Source: Pseudomonadota bacterium (GTDB lineage: Bacteria > Pseudomonadota > Gammaproteobacteria > Burkholderiales > Burkholderiaceae_D). From it: a stretch of 10,126 nt of DNA. The translations under genes and the position numbers were made by a program. The stretch's first letter is position 1. Each line of letters begins with the position of its first letter. The notes under the pieces are model-generated. The model was not told where the DNA came from. It saw only the letters and a list, made by a program, of their open reading frames with translations, and did no database searches. Positions 1-5,997 of this stretch are shown piece after piece. The stretch spans positions 1 through 10,126 of the forward strand of contig JAEVZY010000133.1 in assembly GCA_023392035.1 (NCBI GenBank). Reading direction: 5' to 3'.

Positions 1-905
1 GCCTGGCGGTGCAGGCCTGGGACATCTCCGAGATTGCCGTGCGCAAGTTGCGCGACTTCGCGGCGAAGAGCGGATTGGCGATCGAAGCGCGCACGGTGGA
101 CATCACCGCCGCGGCCATCCCCGAGGACGCCTTCGACGTGGTGTTCGTGAGCCGCTTTCTCGAGCGCGGCATCTGCCAGGCCCTGGCGCGTGCGCTGCGA
201 CCGGGCGGACTGCTGGTGTACCAGACCTTCAGCATCGAATCCCTGCCCGGGCCGAACCGGATGAACCCGGGCTACAGCCTGGTCCGCGGCGAGTTGCTTG
301 ACCTGTTCCATGATTTGCGCCCGCTGCTTTATCGGGAAGATGCGCTGGTCGGCGATCTGAACCGCGGTGTGCGCAACGAAGCCATGCTGGTGGCCGAGCG
401 CGCGCGGCCCACGGCTTATTTCGTGCGCGACTGGATCCGTTGCGTCACCAACGGCAGCGAGCGCGATGGTTTGTCCGCGGCCATCGCCCAGCATCGGGCG
501 CGCCTGGCGGCGTTGCCCGATCCCCTGCAATTGTTGCTGGCAAGTGGCGCAACGGCGATCGAGGCCGCCTTTGGCAGCGTGGCCGAAAACCCGGATTGCC
601 TGGTGTTTGTCGACAAGTCCTTGCCGCACTGGCGGGTGACGGTGGTGCCCAAGGCGCCGGCCGTGATCCCCACCGATCTTGCCGAATCCGAAGCCGCAGG
701 CCTGGGCCGGGTGGTGGACGCGGTCTGCGAGAGCTTGCGTGCCGCCACCGGCGCGCAGCAATGCCGCTGCTGGATTGCGCATCCGATGGACTGCAGCACG
801 CGGCGCATGCGGGTATTGATCGAGCCTGACACCGATCCGGCGCACGACCTGCGGCAGACCTGGCCTGTTGTAGTGGCAAACATTCAACGGGCCATCGCTG
901 CATGA
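1..905 (+). CDS. Class I SAM-dependent methyltransferase with an extra C-terminal domain (5' end outside window)
   Basis: The reading frame is open from the first bases (first full codon at 3), so the start and the glycine-rich SAM-binding loop lie upstream. The visible N-terminal ~130 residues fit the later part of a Rossmann-fold methyltransferase: AWDIS (acidic end of strand 2), a TVDIT...DAFDVVFVSRFL stretch (strand 4) and ALRPGGLLVYQTF (strand 5 region). The methylated substrate is unknown. About 160 further residues follow that a minimal methyltransferase does not need, including DCLVFVDK, HWRVTVVPKAP and a TDL helix. They vaguely recall a HIT-type fold without the histidine triad, which is only a resemblance. 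The stop lies 23 nt before the preferred DUF1993 start, so the two genes are probably co-transcribed. Methyltransferase is fairly sure; the second domain is unassigned. Confidence 0.75.
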   Translation, partial: LAVQAWDISEIAVRKLRDFAAKSGLAIEARTVDITAAAIPEDAFDVVFVSRFLERGICQALARALRPGGLLVYQTFSIESLPGPNRMNPGYSLVRGELLDLFHDLRPLLYREDALVGDLNRGVRNEAMLVAERARPTAYFVRDWIRCVTNGSERDGLSAAIAQHRARLAALPDPLQLLLASGATAIEAAFGSVAENPDCLVFVDKSLPHWRVTVVPKAPAVIPTDLAESEAAGLGRVVDAVCESLRAATGAQQCRCWIAHPMDCSTRRMRVLIEPDTDPAHDLRQTWPVVVANIQRAIAA

Positions 906-913
906 AGGCGCGC

Positions 914-921
914 GAAAGGGA
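914..921 (+). promoter_or_regulatory. Ribosome binding site for the DUF1993 gene
   Basis: GAAAGGGA ends 7 nt before the GTG at 929. It favours that GTG over the in-frame ATG at 902, which overlaps the upstream stop codon and has no comparable purine tract in front of it. Confidence 0.5.
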
Positions 922-928
922 AAACAAC

Positions 929-1456
929 GTGGCCTTCTCCATGTATTCGGCCTCGCTGCCTGCATTGAAATCGATGCTGGCCAATCTCAGCCAATGCCTG
1001 CACAAGGCGCAGCTGCATGCGCAGGCGAAGAAATTCGATCCAGCCATCCTGCTCAATGCCCGGCTGTATCCCGACATGTTCGCGCTCACGCGCCAGGTGC
1101 AGGTTGCCACCGACCAGGCCTTGTCGGCCGCGGCACGCCTGGCTGGCCAGGAGCCGCCGAAACTGGCAAATTCCGAGACCACGATCGAGCAATTGCAGCG
1201 GCGCATCGAAACAACGATCGCCTATCTCGATGCGGTCCAGCCCCAGCAGTTGGAAGGCAGCGAAGAGCGCACGATCGTGGTTCGCATCGTCGGCCAGTAC
1301 TATGAATTCACGGGGCGGGAATTCCTGGTCAACGAGGTCTTGCCGAACTTCTATTTTCACGTCACGGCTGCCTACGCCATCCTGCGCCACAACGGCGTCG
1401 AGCTGGGCAAGCCCGATTTCCTGGGCGGCATCGTCATGAGGAATCAGGCGGCTTGA
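929..1456 (+). CDS. DUF1993 family protein (DinB-like helical fold)
   Basis: The 175-residue product matches the usual length of DUF1993 proteins. Family-like stretches are the N-terminal AFSMYSASLPALKSML, the DPAILLNARLYPDMF...RQVQVATD segment, and the C-terminal NFYFHVTAAYAILRHNGVELGK followed by DFLGG. The family is thought to fold as a DinB-like four-helix bundle, and its biochemical role is not established. No signal peptide or membrane span is visible, so it should be cytoplasmic. The GTG at 929 is chosen because the homologous region starts there and a ribosome binding site precedes it. An ATG at 902 overlapping the methyltransferase stop (ATGA) would add nine polar residues and cannot be excluded. 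Its 3' end faces the 3' end of the Bug gene. Confidence 0.85.
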   Translation: MAFSMYSASLPALKSMLANLSQCLHKAQLHAQAKKFDPAILLNARLYPDMFALTRQVQVATDQALSAAARLAGQEPPKLANSETTIEQLQRRIETTIAYLDAVQPQQLEGSEERTIVVRIVGQYYEFTGREFLVNEVLPNFYFHVTAAYAILRHNGVELGKPDFLGGIVMRNQAA

Positions 1457-1538
1457 ACCGGCGCGCGCTTTGGCACCAAGCTGCTCCAGCGCCGCCTTTA
1501 CTTGCTCTTGTCTGCCAGCGGCTTGGCGTTTGCTGCGC

Positions 1539-2513
1539 TTACTCGGCGGTGATGTGGGCCGATTTCAGGAAGCGGCCCCAGCTTTCATATTCCTTGCGCG
1601 TGAATTCTCCCAGTTGTTGGGGGTTCATGTAAGTCGCTTGCGCGCCTTGCGCTTCGGCTTTCTGACGGAAGTCATCGGTCTTCATGACCTTGCCGATCTC
1701 GGCCGAGAGCTTGTCCACCACCGGCTTGGGCGTGCCGGCCGGCGCATAGATCGCGAACCAGGACGAGGCATCGATCTTGGCAAATCCCGGAATCTCGGAA
1801 GTGGCCGGCACATCCGGCAGGCTGGCCAGGCGCTCGCGTCCGGTGACTGCCAGCGCGCGCAACTTGCCCGACTTGATGTGGCCGATCAGGGGCGGGGCGG
1901 TGGTGAAGGTCATGTCGACGCTGCCGCCCAGCAAATCGGTCAAGGCCGGGCCGGTTCCCTTGTAGGGCACGTGGACGGCATCCAGGCCGGTCTGTTGCTT
2001 GAGCAGTTCGCCGGTCACATGCTGCAGCGAGCCGTTGCCGGAAGACGCGTAGTTCAGCTTGCCGGGATGAGCCTTGGAATACGCCACCAGCTCAGGCAGG
2101 GTTTTCACCGGCAGGCTGGCGCGCACCACGATCACTTGCGGCGCAATCAGCAGATTGGCGACCGGCATGAAATCTTTCAGGGGATCGAAGCCGACATTGA
2201 GCAGGTGCGGCGTGATGACCTGGTAGCCGGAATATTGCACCAGCAGCGTCGTGCCATCCGGCGCGGCGCGTTTGACGGCGGCCGCGGCAATCGCGCCCGA
2301 ACCGCCGGGGCGATTGTCCACGATGACCGATCTGCCCAAGGCGCGGCCAAGCGGATCGGCAATCATGCGCGCCGCCAGATCGGTGGTGCCGCCGGCCGCC
2401 GCCGAGGCGACCAGGGTGATGGTCTGGGCCGCCGCCGGGCCCGCGCCCAGGACGGCGCACAAGGTGGCCATACAGGCCAGCGCCCAAGCCCGCGGGCGAT
2501 TTGCTTTACTCAT
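1539..2513 (-). CDS. Bug/TctC-family tripartite tricarboxylate transporter substrate-binding protein
   Basis: The 324-residue protein has a typical Sec signal peptide: a basic start (SKANRPR), a hydrophobic core, and a likely cut after PAAA near residue 29. The mature protein shows Bug hallmarks: a SAAAGGTTDLAARMI loop near residues 37-51, VIVDNRPGGSGAIAAAAV near 63-80, VPYKGTGPAL in the middle and YAPAGTPKPVVDKL in the C-terminal third. Family members are periplasmic binders of carboxylic acids such as citrate, glutamate or aromatic acids. Betaproteobacteria carry many orphan copies without TctA/TctB membrane subunits, and none are seen here. It is transcribed away from the CoA-transferase operon, so it probably binds the acid which that operon activates or signals its presence; the ligand is unknown. 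The ATG is backed by a strong ribosome binding site. Confidence 0.93.
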   Translation of the reverse strand: MSKANRPRAWALACMATLCAVLGAGPAAAQTITLVASAAAGGTTDLAARMIADPLGRALGRSVIVDNRPGGSGAIAAAAVKRAAPDGTTLLVQYSGYQVITPHLLNVGFDPLKDFMPVANLLIAPQVIVVRASLPVKTLPELVAYSKAHPGKLNYASSGNGSLQHVTGELLKQQTGLDAVHVPYKGTGPALTDLLGGSVDMTFTTAPPLIGHIKSGKLRALAVTGRERLASLPDVPATSEIPGFAKIDASSWFAIYAPAGTPKPVVDKLSAEIGKVMKTDDFRQKAEAQGAQATYMNPQQLGEFTRKEYESWGRFLKSAHITAE

Positions 2514-2520
2514 TGCGATG

Positions 2521-2527
2521 CTCCTCC
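2521..2527 (-). promoter_or_regulatory. Strong Shine-Dalgarno of the Bug gene
   Basis: On the minus strand GGAGGAG lies 7 nt before the ATG at 2513. It fixes the start and predicts efficient translation. Confidence 0.75.
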
Positions 2528-2565
2528 ATGTTTGTTATGCGACGCCGCCTGATGCGCGGGGCAGC

Positions 2566-2637
2566 CCGCTAATGTAGCGCGTTGTCGTGGCGCCGGCTTT
2601 CGTGGTCCGCGAAGAGTGGCTTCATCTGTCGCGGCTG
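2566..2637 (+). repeat. Intergenic repeat element, copy 1
   Basis: It starts with CCGCTAATGTAGCGC (2566-2580). After a 13-nt spacer it has CGGCTTTCGT (2594-2603), then 34 bp that match copy 2 at 21 ungapped positions and end in the same CGGCTG. The hairpin seen in copy 2 is decayed here. It lies about 50-125 bp upstream of the Bug start codon. Confidence 0.65.
2567..2580. promoter_or_regulatory. Candidate operator, palindrome CGCTA-ATG-TAGCG (copy 1)
   Basis: Perfect 5-bp arms around a 3-nt centre, repeated exactly 189 bp away. This copy is 54 bp upstream of the Bug ATG, a plausible regulator position. The binding protein is unknown. Confidence 0.4.
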
Positions 2638-2647
2638 CAAAGCCCGC

Positions 2648-2666
2648 CCTGAATCGCGAATTCAGG
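2648..2666. repeat. Inverted repeat CCTGAAT-N5-ATTCAGG
   Basis: Perfect 7-bp arms around CGCGA. It could be a DNA-binding dyad or an RNA hairpin. It is not followed by a T-run on either strand, so it is unlikely to be a simple terminator. Confidence 0.5.
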
Positions 2667-2700
2667 CAAACCCCGCCGCTGCGCTTGCGCCACCCGTGGC

Positions 2701-2715
2701 GGCAAAATATTTGCC
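2701..2715. promoter_or_regulatory. Candidate operator GGCAAAATATTTGCC
   Basis: Perfect 6-bp arms (GGCAAA/TTTGCC) around ATA, in the most AT-rich spot of the divergent region. A poor promoter could overlap it (TTGCGC at 2685-2690, then TATTTG at 2708-2713, 17 nt apart). A regulator bound here would block that promoter. Confidence 0.4.
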
Positions 2716-2755
2716 AGGCGGTCGAATCGGGCCCATTGCAGCCGCGCGCCGGCGC

Positions 2756-2768
2756 CGCTAATGTAGCG
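2756..2768. promoter_or_regulatory. Candidate operator, palindrome CGCTA-ATG-TAGCG (copy 2)
   Basis: Second exact copy of the 13-bp dyad, 121 bp before the CoA-transferase start. One copy on each side of the divergent region suggests a shared regulator, or DNA looping between the two sites. Confidence 0.4.
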
Positions 2769-2777
2769 CCTTTATGC

Positions 2778-2806
2778 GTCGGCTTTCGTCTTCGGCGAAA
2801 GCCGGC
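2778..2806 (+). other. Strong stem-loop upstream of the CoA-transferase gene
   Basis: GTCGGCTTTCG and CGAAAGCCGGC form an 11-bp stem (one G-T pair) with a 7-nt loop. It lies inside repeat copy 2, 83 nt before the ATG, and has no following T-run. It could be a 5'-leader structure or the hairpin of a dispersed repeat family. Confidence 0.5.
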
Positions 2807-2889
2807 TCGCTCCATCACGGCTGGACGGGCGGTGGCGCTGCGCGCAGACTGCGTCCATTCCAACCTCTGGCAAGGCTTTTCCAATCAGC

Positions 2890-4086
2890 ATGAACCAGCA
2901 AATCCTGTCCGGCATCCGCGTGCTCGAACTCGGGCAATTGATCGCCGGCCCTTTCGCGGCCAAGACCCTGGCCGATTTCGGCGCCGAAGTGATCAAGGTT
3001 GAAACGCCCGGCGACGGCGACCCTTTGCGCAAGTGGCGCATGCTGCACGAAGGCACCTCGGTGTGGTGGCAGGCGCAGTCGCGCAACAAGCAATCGGTGG
3101 CCATCGATCTGCGCCAGAAGGAAGGGCAGGAGCTGGTGAAGAAGCTGGCGCTGCAAGCCGATGTACTGATCGAAAACTTCCGCCCCGGCACTTTGGAGAA
3201 ATGGGGCCTGGGCTGGGAAGCCCTGCATGCCGCCAACCCCAAATTGATCATGCTGCGCGTCTCCGGCTATGGCCAGGACGGCCCCAAGCGCGACGAGCCC
3301 GGCTTTGCCGCCATCGCCGAAGCCATGGGCGGCATCCGCTACATCACCGGCGAGCCGGGAAGGGTGCCGGTGCGTGCCGGCGTTTCGCTGGGCGACACCA
3401 TTGCCGGCCTGCATGGCGCGCTGGGTGTGCTGCTGGCCCTGTACCAGCGCGATGCGCGCGGCGGCGAGGGGCAGATGATCGACGTTGCACTCTACGAATC
3501 GATCTTCAACCTCACCGAAAGCCTGCTGCCGGAATATTCCGCCTTTGGCGCGATCCGCAAACCGGCCGGCGGCGCGCTGCCTGGAATTGCACCCTCCAAT
3601 GCCTATCGCTGTGCCGATGGCGAATATGTGCTGGTGGCGGGCAATGGCGATTCCATCTTCAAGCGCTTGATGGAGCTGATTGGCCGCAGCGACCTGGGCA
3701 GCGATCCCGACTTGGCGCGCAACGACGGCCGCGCCGCCCGCGTGCAGGAGATCGATGCCGCGATCGAAGAGTGGACCTTGAGCCAGACCATAGACAGCGC
3801 CTTGCAAGGCCTGACGCGGGCGCAGGTTCCCTCCGGGCGCATCTACTCGGCCAAGGACATTGCCGAAGACCCGCACTTCCATGCGCGCGGCGTGATCGAG
3901 ACGGTCACCAGTGCCGAGGGCTTGCCGGTGCAGGTGCCGGGCATCATTCCCAAACTGTCCGGCAATCCGGGGGCCATCCAGAGCCGAGGCCCACGGCTGG
4001 GGGAACATACCGACCAGGTATTGGCCGAAGCGGGACTGAGCGCCGAGCAGGTCAGCTTCCTGCGCAGCAAGGGGGTGATTGCATGA
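2890..4086 (+). CDS. CaiB/BaiF (class III) CoA-transferase
   Basis: The 398-residue protein is a full-length class III CoA-transferase, which moves CoA between an acyl-CoA donor (often succinyl-CoA) and a free carboxylate. Visible signatures are LSGIRVLELGQLIAGPFA at the N-terminus, LADFGAEVIKVETP (27-40), the NKQSVAIDL and VLIENFRPGTLEKWGLG segments, and ISGYGQDGP-like RVSGYGQDGP. GVSLGDTIAG puts an aspartate at residue 169, matching the catalytic Asp169 of formyl-CoA transferase. The C-terminus has RLGEHTDQVLAEAGLS, typical of the family. It is cytoplasmic. Its stop overlaps the start of the lyase gene (ATGA), so the two are translationally coupled and the lyase probably cleaves its product. 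Acid specificity is unknown; hydroxymethylglutarate or citramalate-like acids are guesses from the partner. Only a weak ribosome binding site (AAGG, 2872-2875) precedes the ATG. Confidence 0.93.
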   Translation: MNQQILSGIRVLELGQLIAGPFAAKTLADFGAEVIKVETPGDGDPLRKWRMLHEGTSVWWQAQSRNKQSVAIDLRQKEGQELVKKLALQADVLIENFRPGTLEKWGLGWEALHAANPKLIMLRVSGYGQDGPKRDEPGFAAIAEAMGGIRYITGEPGRVPVRAGVSLGDTIAGLHGALGVLLALYQRDARGGEGQMIDVALYESIFNLTESLLPEYSAFGAIRKPAGGALPGIAPSNAYRCADGEYVLVAGNGDSIFKRLMELIGRSDLGSDPDLARNDGRAARVQEIDAAIEEWTLSQTIDSALQGLTRAQVPSGRIYSAKDIAEDPHFHARGVIETVTSAEGLPVQVPGIIPKLSGNPGAIQSRGPRLGEHTDQVLAEAGLSAEQVSFLRSKGVIA

Positions 4087-5012
4087 GCCGCATCCAGATC
4101 AACGATGTCTCGCCGCGCGACGGCCTGCAGATGGAAAGCGCCTTCGTGCCGACGGCGCAAAAGATCGCCTATGTGGACGCGCTGTCGGCCTGCGGCTTTG
4201 CCATGGTGGAGGTCACTTCCTTCACTTCGCCCAAGGCGATTCCGGCGCTGGCCGATGCCGATGAAGTCATGCAGCGCATCGCGCGCCGGCCCGGCGTGCG
4301 CTACACCGCGCTGGTGCCCAATGTGCGCGGACTGGAACGCGCGCTGGCCGGCAAGCCCGACGAAATCAACCTCGTCATGTCCAGTAGCGAAACCCACAAC
4401 CGGGCCAACCTGCGCATGACGCGCGCGCAATCGCTGTCGGCCCTGAAAGAAGTGCTGCGGGCCGCATCCGAGGTCGGCTTGCCCTGCAATGTCTCGCTTT
4501 CCACCGCCTTTGGTTGTCCCTTCGATGGCGAGGTGGCGCTGCAGGAAGTCTTGCGCCTGGCGGCCGAACTGGCCGCGGCCGGCGCCGCCGGCATCACCCT
4601 GTGCGACACCACCGGCATGGCGTATCCGACCCAGGTGGCGCAGTTGTGCCAGGCCGCCCAGGACCAAGTGCAGCTGCCGATCACCATTCATCTGCACAAT
4701 ACGCGCGGCATGGGCCTGGCCAATGCGCTGGCGGCCTGGCAAGTTGGCATCGTGCGCTTCGATGCGGCCAGCGCCGGACTGGGCGGCTGCCCCTATGCGC
4801 CCGGCGCCAGCGGCAATGTCAGCAGCGAAGAGCTGGTGCACATGTTCGAATCGATGGGCGTGGACACCGGCGTCGATCTGCCGCGGCTGTTGCAAGTCGT
4901 GGGCGGCGTATCCGCAATGGTGGGCCGGGACGTTGACAGCCAGCTGGCCAGCGCCGGCCCGCGCAACCGGCGCTATCCGCCGCCGGCTTGGCTGGCGGAG
5001 AAATTCGCGTGA
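4083..5012 (+). CDS. Hydroxymethylglutaryl-CoA lyase family protein
   Basis: The 309-residue TIM-barrel enzyme belongs to the HMG-CoA lyase / DRE-metallolyase superfamily, whose members split a hydroxyacyl-CoA into two smaller products with a divalent metal. Key residues are present: VSPRDGLQ with R12 and D13, TSFTSPKAIP, CDTTGMAYP (174-182), the metal ligands H203 and H205 in HLHNTRGMGLANAL, and the GLGGCPYAPGASGN loop carrying C236 and N244, equivalent to the catalytic-cysteine loop of HMG-CoA lyase. It starts on the ATG overlapping the CoA-transferase stop, and its own TGA overlaps the LysR GTG. The CoA-transferase partner suggests cleavage of HMG-CoA, to acetyl-CoA and acetoacetate, or of a related branched hydroxyacyl-CoA such as citramalyl-CoA. 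The motif SSETHNRANLRMT differs from the mitochondrial-type sequence, so the substrate may differ too. Confidence 0.9.
   Translation: MSRIQINDVSPRDGLQMESAFVPTAQKIAYVDALSACGFAMVEVTSFTSPKAIPALADADEVMQRIARRPGVRYTALVPNVRGLERALAGKPDEINLVMSSSETHNRANLRMTRAQSLSALKEVLRAASEVGLPCNVSLSTAFGCPFDGEVALQEVLRLAAELAAAGAAGITLCDTTGMAYPTQVAQLCQAAQDQVQLPITIHLHNTRGMGLANALAAWQVGIVRFDAASAGLGGCPYAPGASGNVSSEELVHMFESMGVDTGVDLPRLLQVVGGVSAMVGRDVDSQLASAGPRNRRYPPPAWLAEKFA
4997..5000 (+). promoter_or_regulatory. Ribosome binding site of the LysR gene, inside the lyase gene
   Basis: GGAG lies 8 nt before the GTG at 5009. It supports that start over the in-frame TTG at 4988. Confidence 0.5.
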
Positions 5013-5935
5013 ACCTCGCCCGCTTCGATCTGGTCACCCTCGACCTGTTCGTGGCGGTCGCCAGGAGTGGCAGCATTTCGCGCGGGGCCCTGCAATGCCA
5101 TCTGGCGGTGGCCGCCGCCAGCAAGCGCATTTCCGACTTCGAAGCGCATCTGGGCACGGCCCTGTTCTACCGCCATGCCGCCGGCGTGCGCCTGACCGAG
5201 GCCGGCCATGTCTGCTTCCAGCACGCCTTGTCGGTGCTGCAGGATGTGGAGCGCATGTCCGGCGCCTTGTCGGACTATGCCGCCGGCGCGCGCGGCCAGG
5301 TCCGGGTCTGGGCCAACACTTCGGCCCTCACGCAATTCCTGCCGCAGGACCTGGGCAGCTTCATGCATGCCCATCCGGCCATCCGCATTGAAGTGGAAGA
5401 GCGCAACAGTGCCAGCATCGTGGCGGCCGTGCGCGAGAACCGCGCCGACCTCGGCATCTTCGCCGAAGACACGCCGGCCGAGGGGCTGGACCTGTTTGAA
5501 TACCGGCGCGACCGCCTGGTGCTGGTGATGCCGCGCGAGCATCCCCTGGCCAGCCTGCGGCCGCTGTCATTGGAAGCGGCGCTGGATTACGACTTCGTCT
5601 GCCTTTCCAATGCCACCTCGATCGCGCAACGCCTGCATGCGCAAAGCAACCGTCTGCAAAAGCCGCTCAAGCTGCGCATCCAGGTGCGCAGCTTTGACGC
5701 CGTGTGCCGCATGGTGAAGGCGGGGCTGGGGGTGGGCTTGCTGCCGCAATTGGCGGCGCAGCTGCAGGCCCGCTCGCTGGGCTTGAAGCTGGCGCGCCTG
5801 CCCGAAACCTGGACCGAACGCCGCTTGCTGCTGGGCGCACGCAATCTCTCCGCGCTTGCCGCACCGGTGCGCTTGTTGGCCAAGAGCTTGTCCGACGAAG
5901 CGGCGCAGTCGCTGGAGGGGACGGAGCACCATTAG
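5009..5935 (+). CDS. LysR-family transcriptional regulator
   Basis: The 308-residue protein has the standard LysR layout: an N-terminal winged helix-turn-helix (FDLVTLDLFVAVARSGSISR, then ASKRISDFEAHLGTALFYR up to RLTEAG at residues 61-66), a linker helix to about residue 95, and a periplasmic-binding-protein-like effector domain beginning near GQVRVWANTS. MVKAGLGVGLLPQLAA near the C-terminus is the usual late LysR motif. The GTG start overlaps the lyase stop (GTGA), so the regulator is translated as the third gene of the operon and not divergently as most LysR genes are. It would then be made in proportion to the enzymes, giving feedback on its own operon. Its likely targets are the dyads in 2514-2889, and its effector is probably the pathway acid or CoA intermediate; both are inference. 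Confidence 0.92.
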   Translation: MNLARFDLVTLDLFVAVARSGSISRGALQCHLAVAAASKRISDFEAHLGTALFYRHAAGVRLTEAGHVCFQHALSVLQDVERMSGALSDYAAGARGQVRVWANTSALTQFLPQDLGSFMHAHPAIRIEVEERNSASIVAAVRENRADLGIFAEDTPAEGLDLFEYRRDRLVLVMPREHPLASLRPLSLEAALDYDFVCLSNATSIAQRLHAQSNRLQKPLKLRIQVRSFDAVCRMVKAGLGVGLLPQLAAQLQARSLGLKLARLPETWTERRLLLGARNLSALAAPVRLLAKSLSDEAAQSLEGTEHH

Positions 5936-5939
5936 ATCA

Positions 5940-5951
5940 GGCTTGCAAGCC
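5940..5951. repeat. 12-bp palindrome GGCTTGCAAGCC
   Basis: Perfect self-complementary sequence 5 bp after the LysR stop. Part of it (AGGCTTGCA, 5939-5947) recurs at 6009-6017 inside the toxin remnant. It may be a regulator site, part of the end of the operon, or chance. Confidence 0.3.
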
Positions 5952-5970
5952 GAAATTCTTCTCGCTATCA

Positions 5971-5997
5971 CCCGTTTATCGGGACTCGATAAACGGG
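5971..5997 (+). terminator. Perfect 10-bp stem-loop after the LysR gene
   Basis: CCCGTTTATC and GATAAACGGG pair fully around the 7-nt loop GGGACTC. Its place between the operon and the antitoxin gene suits a transcription terminator, but no T-run follows. It could equally be the autoregulatory dyad of the HigA protein encoded 67 bp downstream. Confidence 0.4.

Larger units (their letters stand above)
2755..2823 (+). repeat. Intergenic repeat element, copy 2
   Basis: Same orientation as copy 1, 189 bp downstream. It shares the identical 15-bp head CCGCTAATGTAGCGC (2755-2769), CGGCTTTCGT (2780-2789) and the CGGCTG end, but its spacer is 3 nt shorter. Its hairpin is well formed. It lies 66-135 bp before the CoA-transferase ATG. 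Confidence 0.65.
2514..2889. promoter_or_regulatory. Divergent control region between the Bug gene and the CoA-transferase operon
   Basis: These 376 bp hold no convincing gene: the open frames crossing it show no family features. It contains two copies of one ~70-bp element, each led by the palindrome CGCTA-ATG-TAGCG, a 19-bp inverted repeat (2648-2666), the symmetric AT-centred site GGCAAAATATTTGCC (2701-2715) and a strong stem-loop (2778-2806). Such density of dyads is expected where one or more regulators control two opposing promoters, and the operon's own LysR product is the first candidate. No promoter has both good -35 and -10 boxes. A minus-strand CATAAC (2534-2539) and the AT-rich 2704-2712 stretch are the only -10-like sites I noticed. 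Confidence 0.65.

Noticed and set aside
902..928. ATG at 902 overlapping the methyltransferase stop as the DUF1993 start
   Set aside because: It gives a neat ATGA overlap, but it adds nine charged residues outside the family homology and has a weaker ribosome binding site than the GTG at 929. Not fully excluded.
1457..1538. Minus-strand stretch that reads like the tail of a protein (QEQVKAALEQLGAKARAG)
   Set aside because: The frame runs into antisense of the DUF1993 gene, has no start or ribosome binding site, and the look may be chance. Inverted repeat CGGCGC/GCGCCG (1459-1464 with 1489-1494) has a 24-nt loop, too weak to call a terminator.
1470..2552. 360-codon plus-strand open frame across the Bug gene
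   Set aside because: It lies antisense to the Bug gene, which has a signal peptide, family motifs and a strong ribosome binding site. The plus-strand product has no recognisable domain and an Arg/Gly/His-rich composition typical of antisense high-GC frames.
2688..2701. Palindrome CGCCAC-CC-GTGGCG
   Set aside because: The 2-nt loop is too small for a stable hairpin, and GC-rich dyads of this size are common in such DNA.
2510..3002. Open frames on both strands crossing the divergent control region
   Set aside because: The products are Arg/Ala/Pro-rich with no motifs, they overlap clear genes, and the region is full of dyads and repeats. I treat it as non-coding.
3033..4082. Long upstream extension of the lyase frame through the CoA-transferase gene
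   Set aside because: The translated extension has no similarity to the lyase family. HMG-CoA lyase homology begins at the ATG at 4083, so the extension is an off-frame reading of the CoA-transferase.
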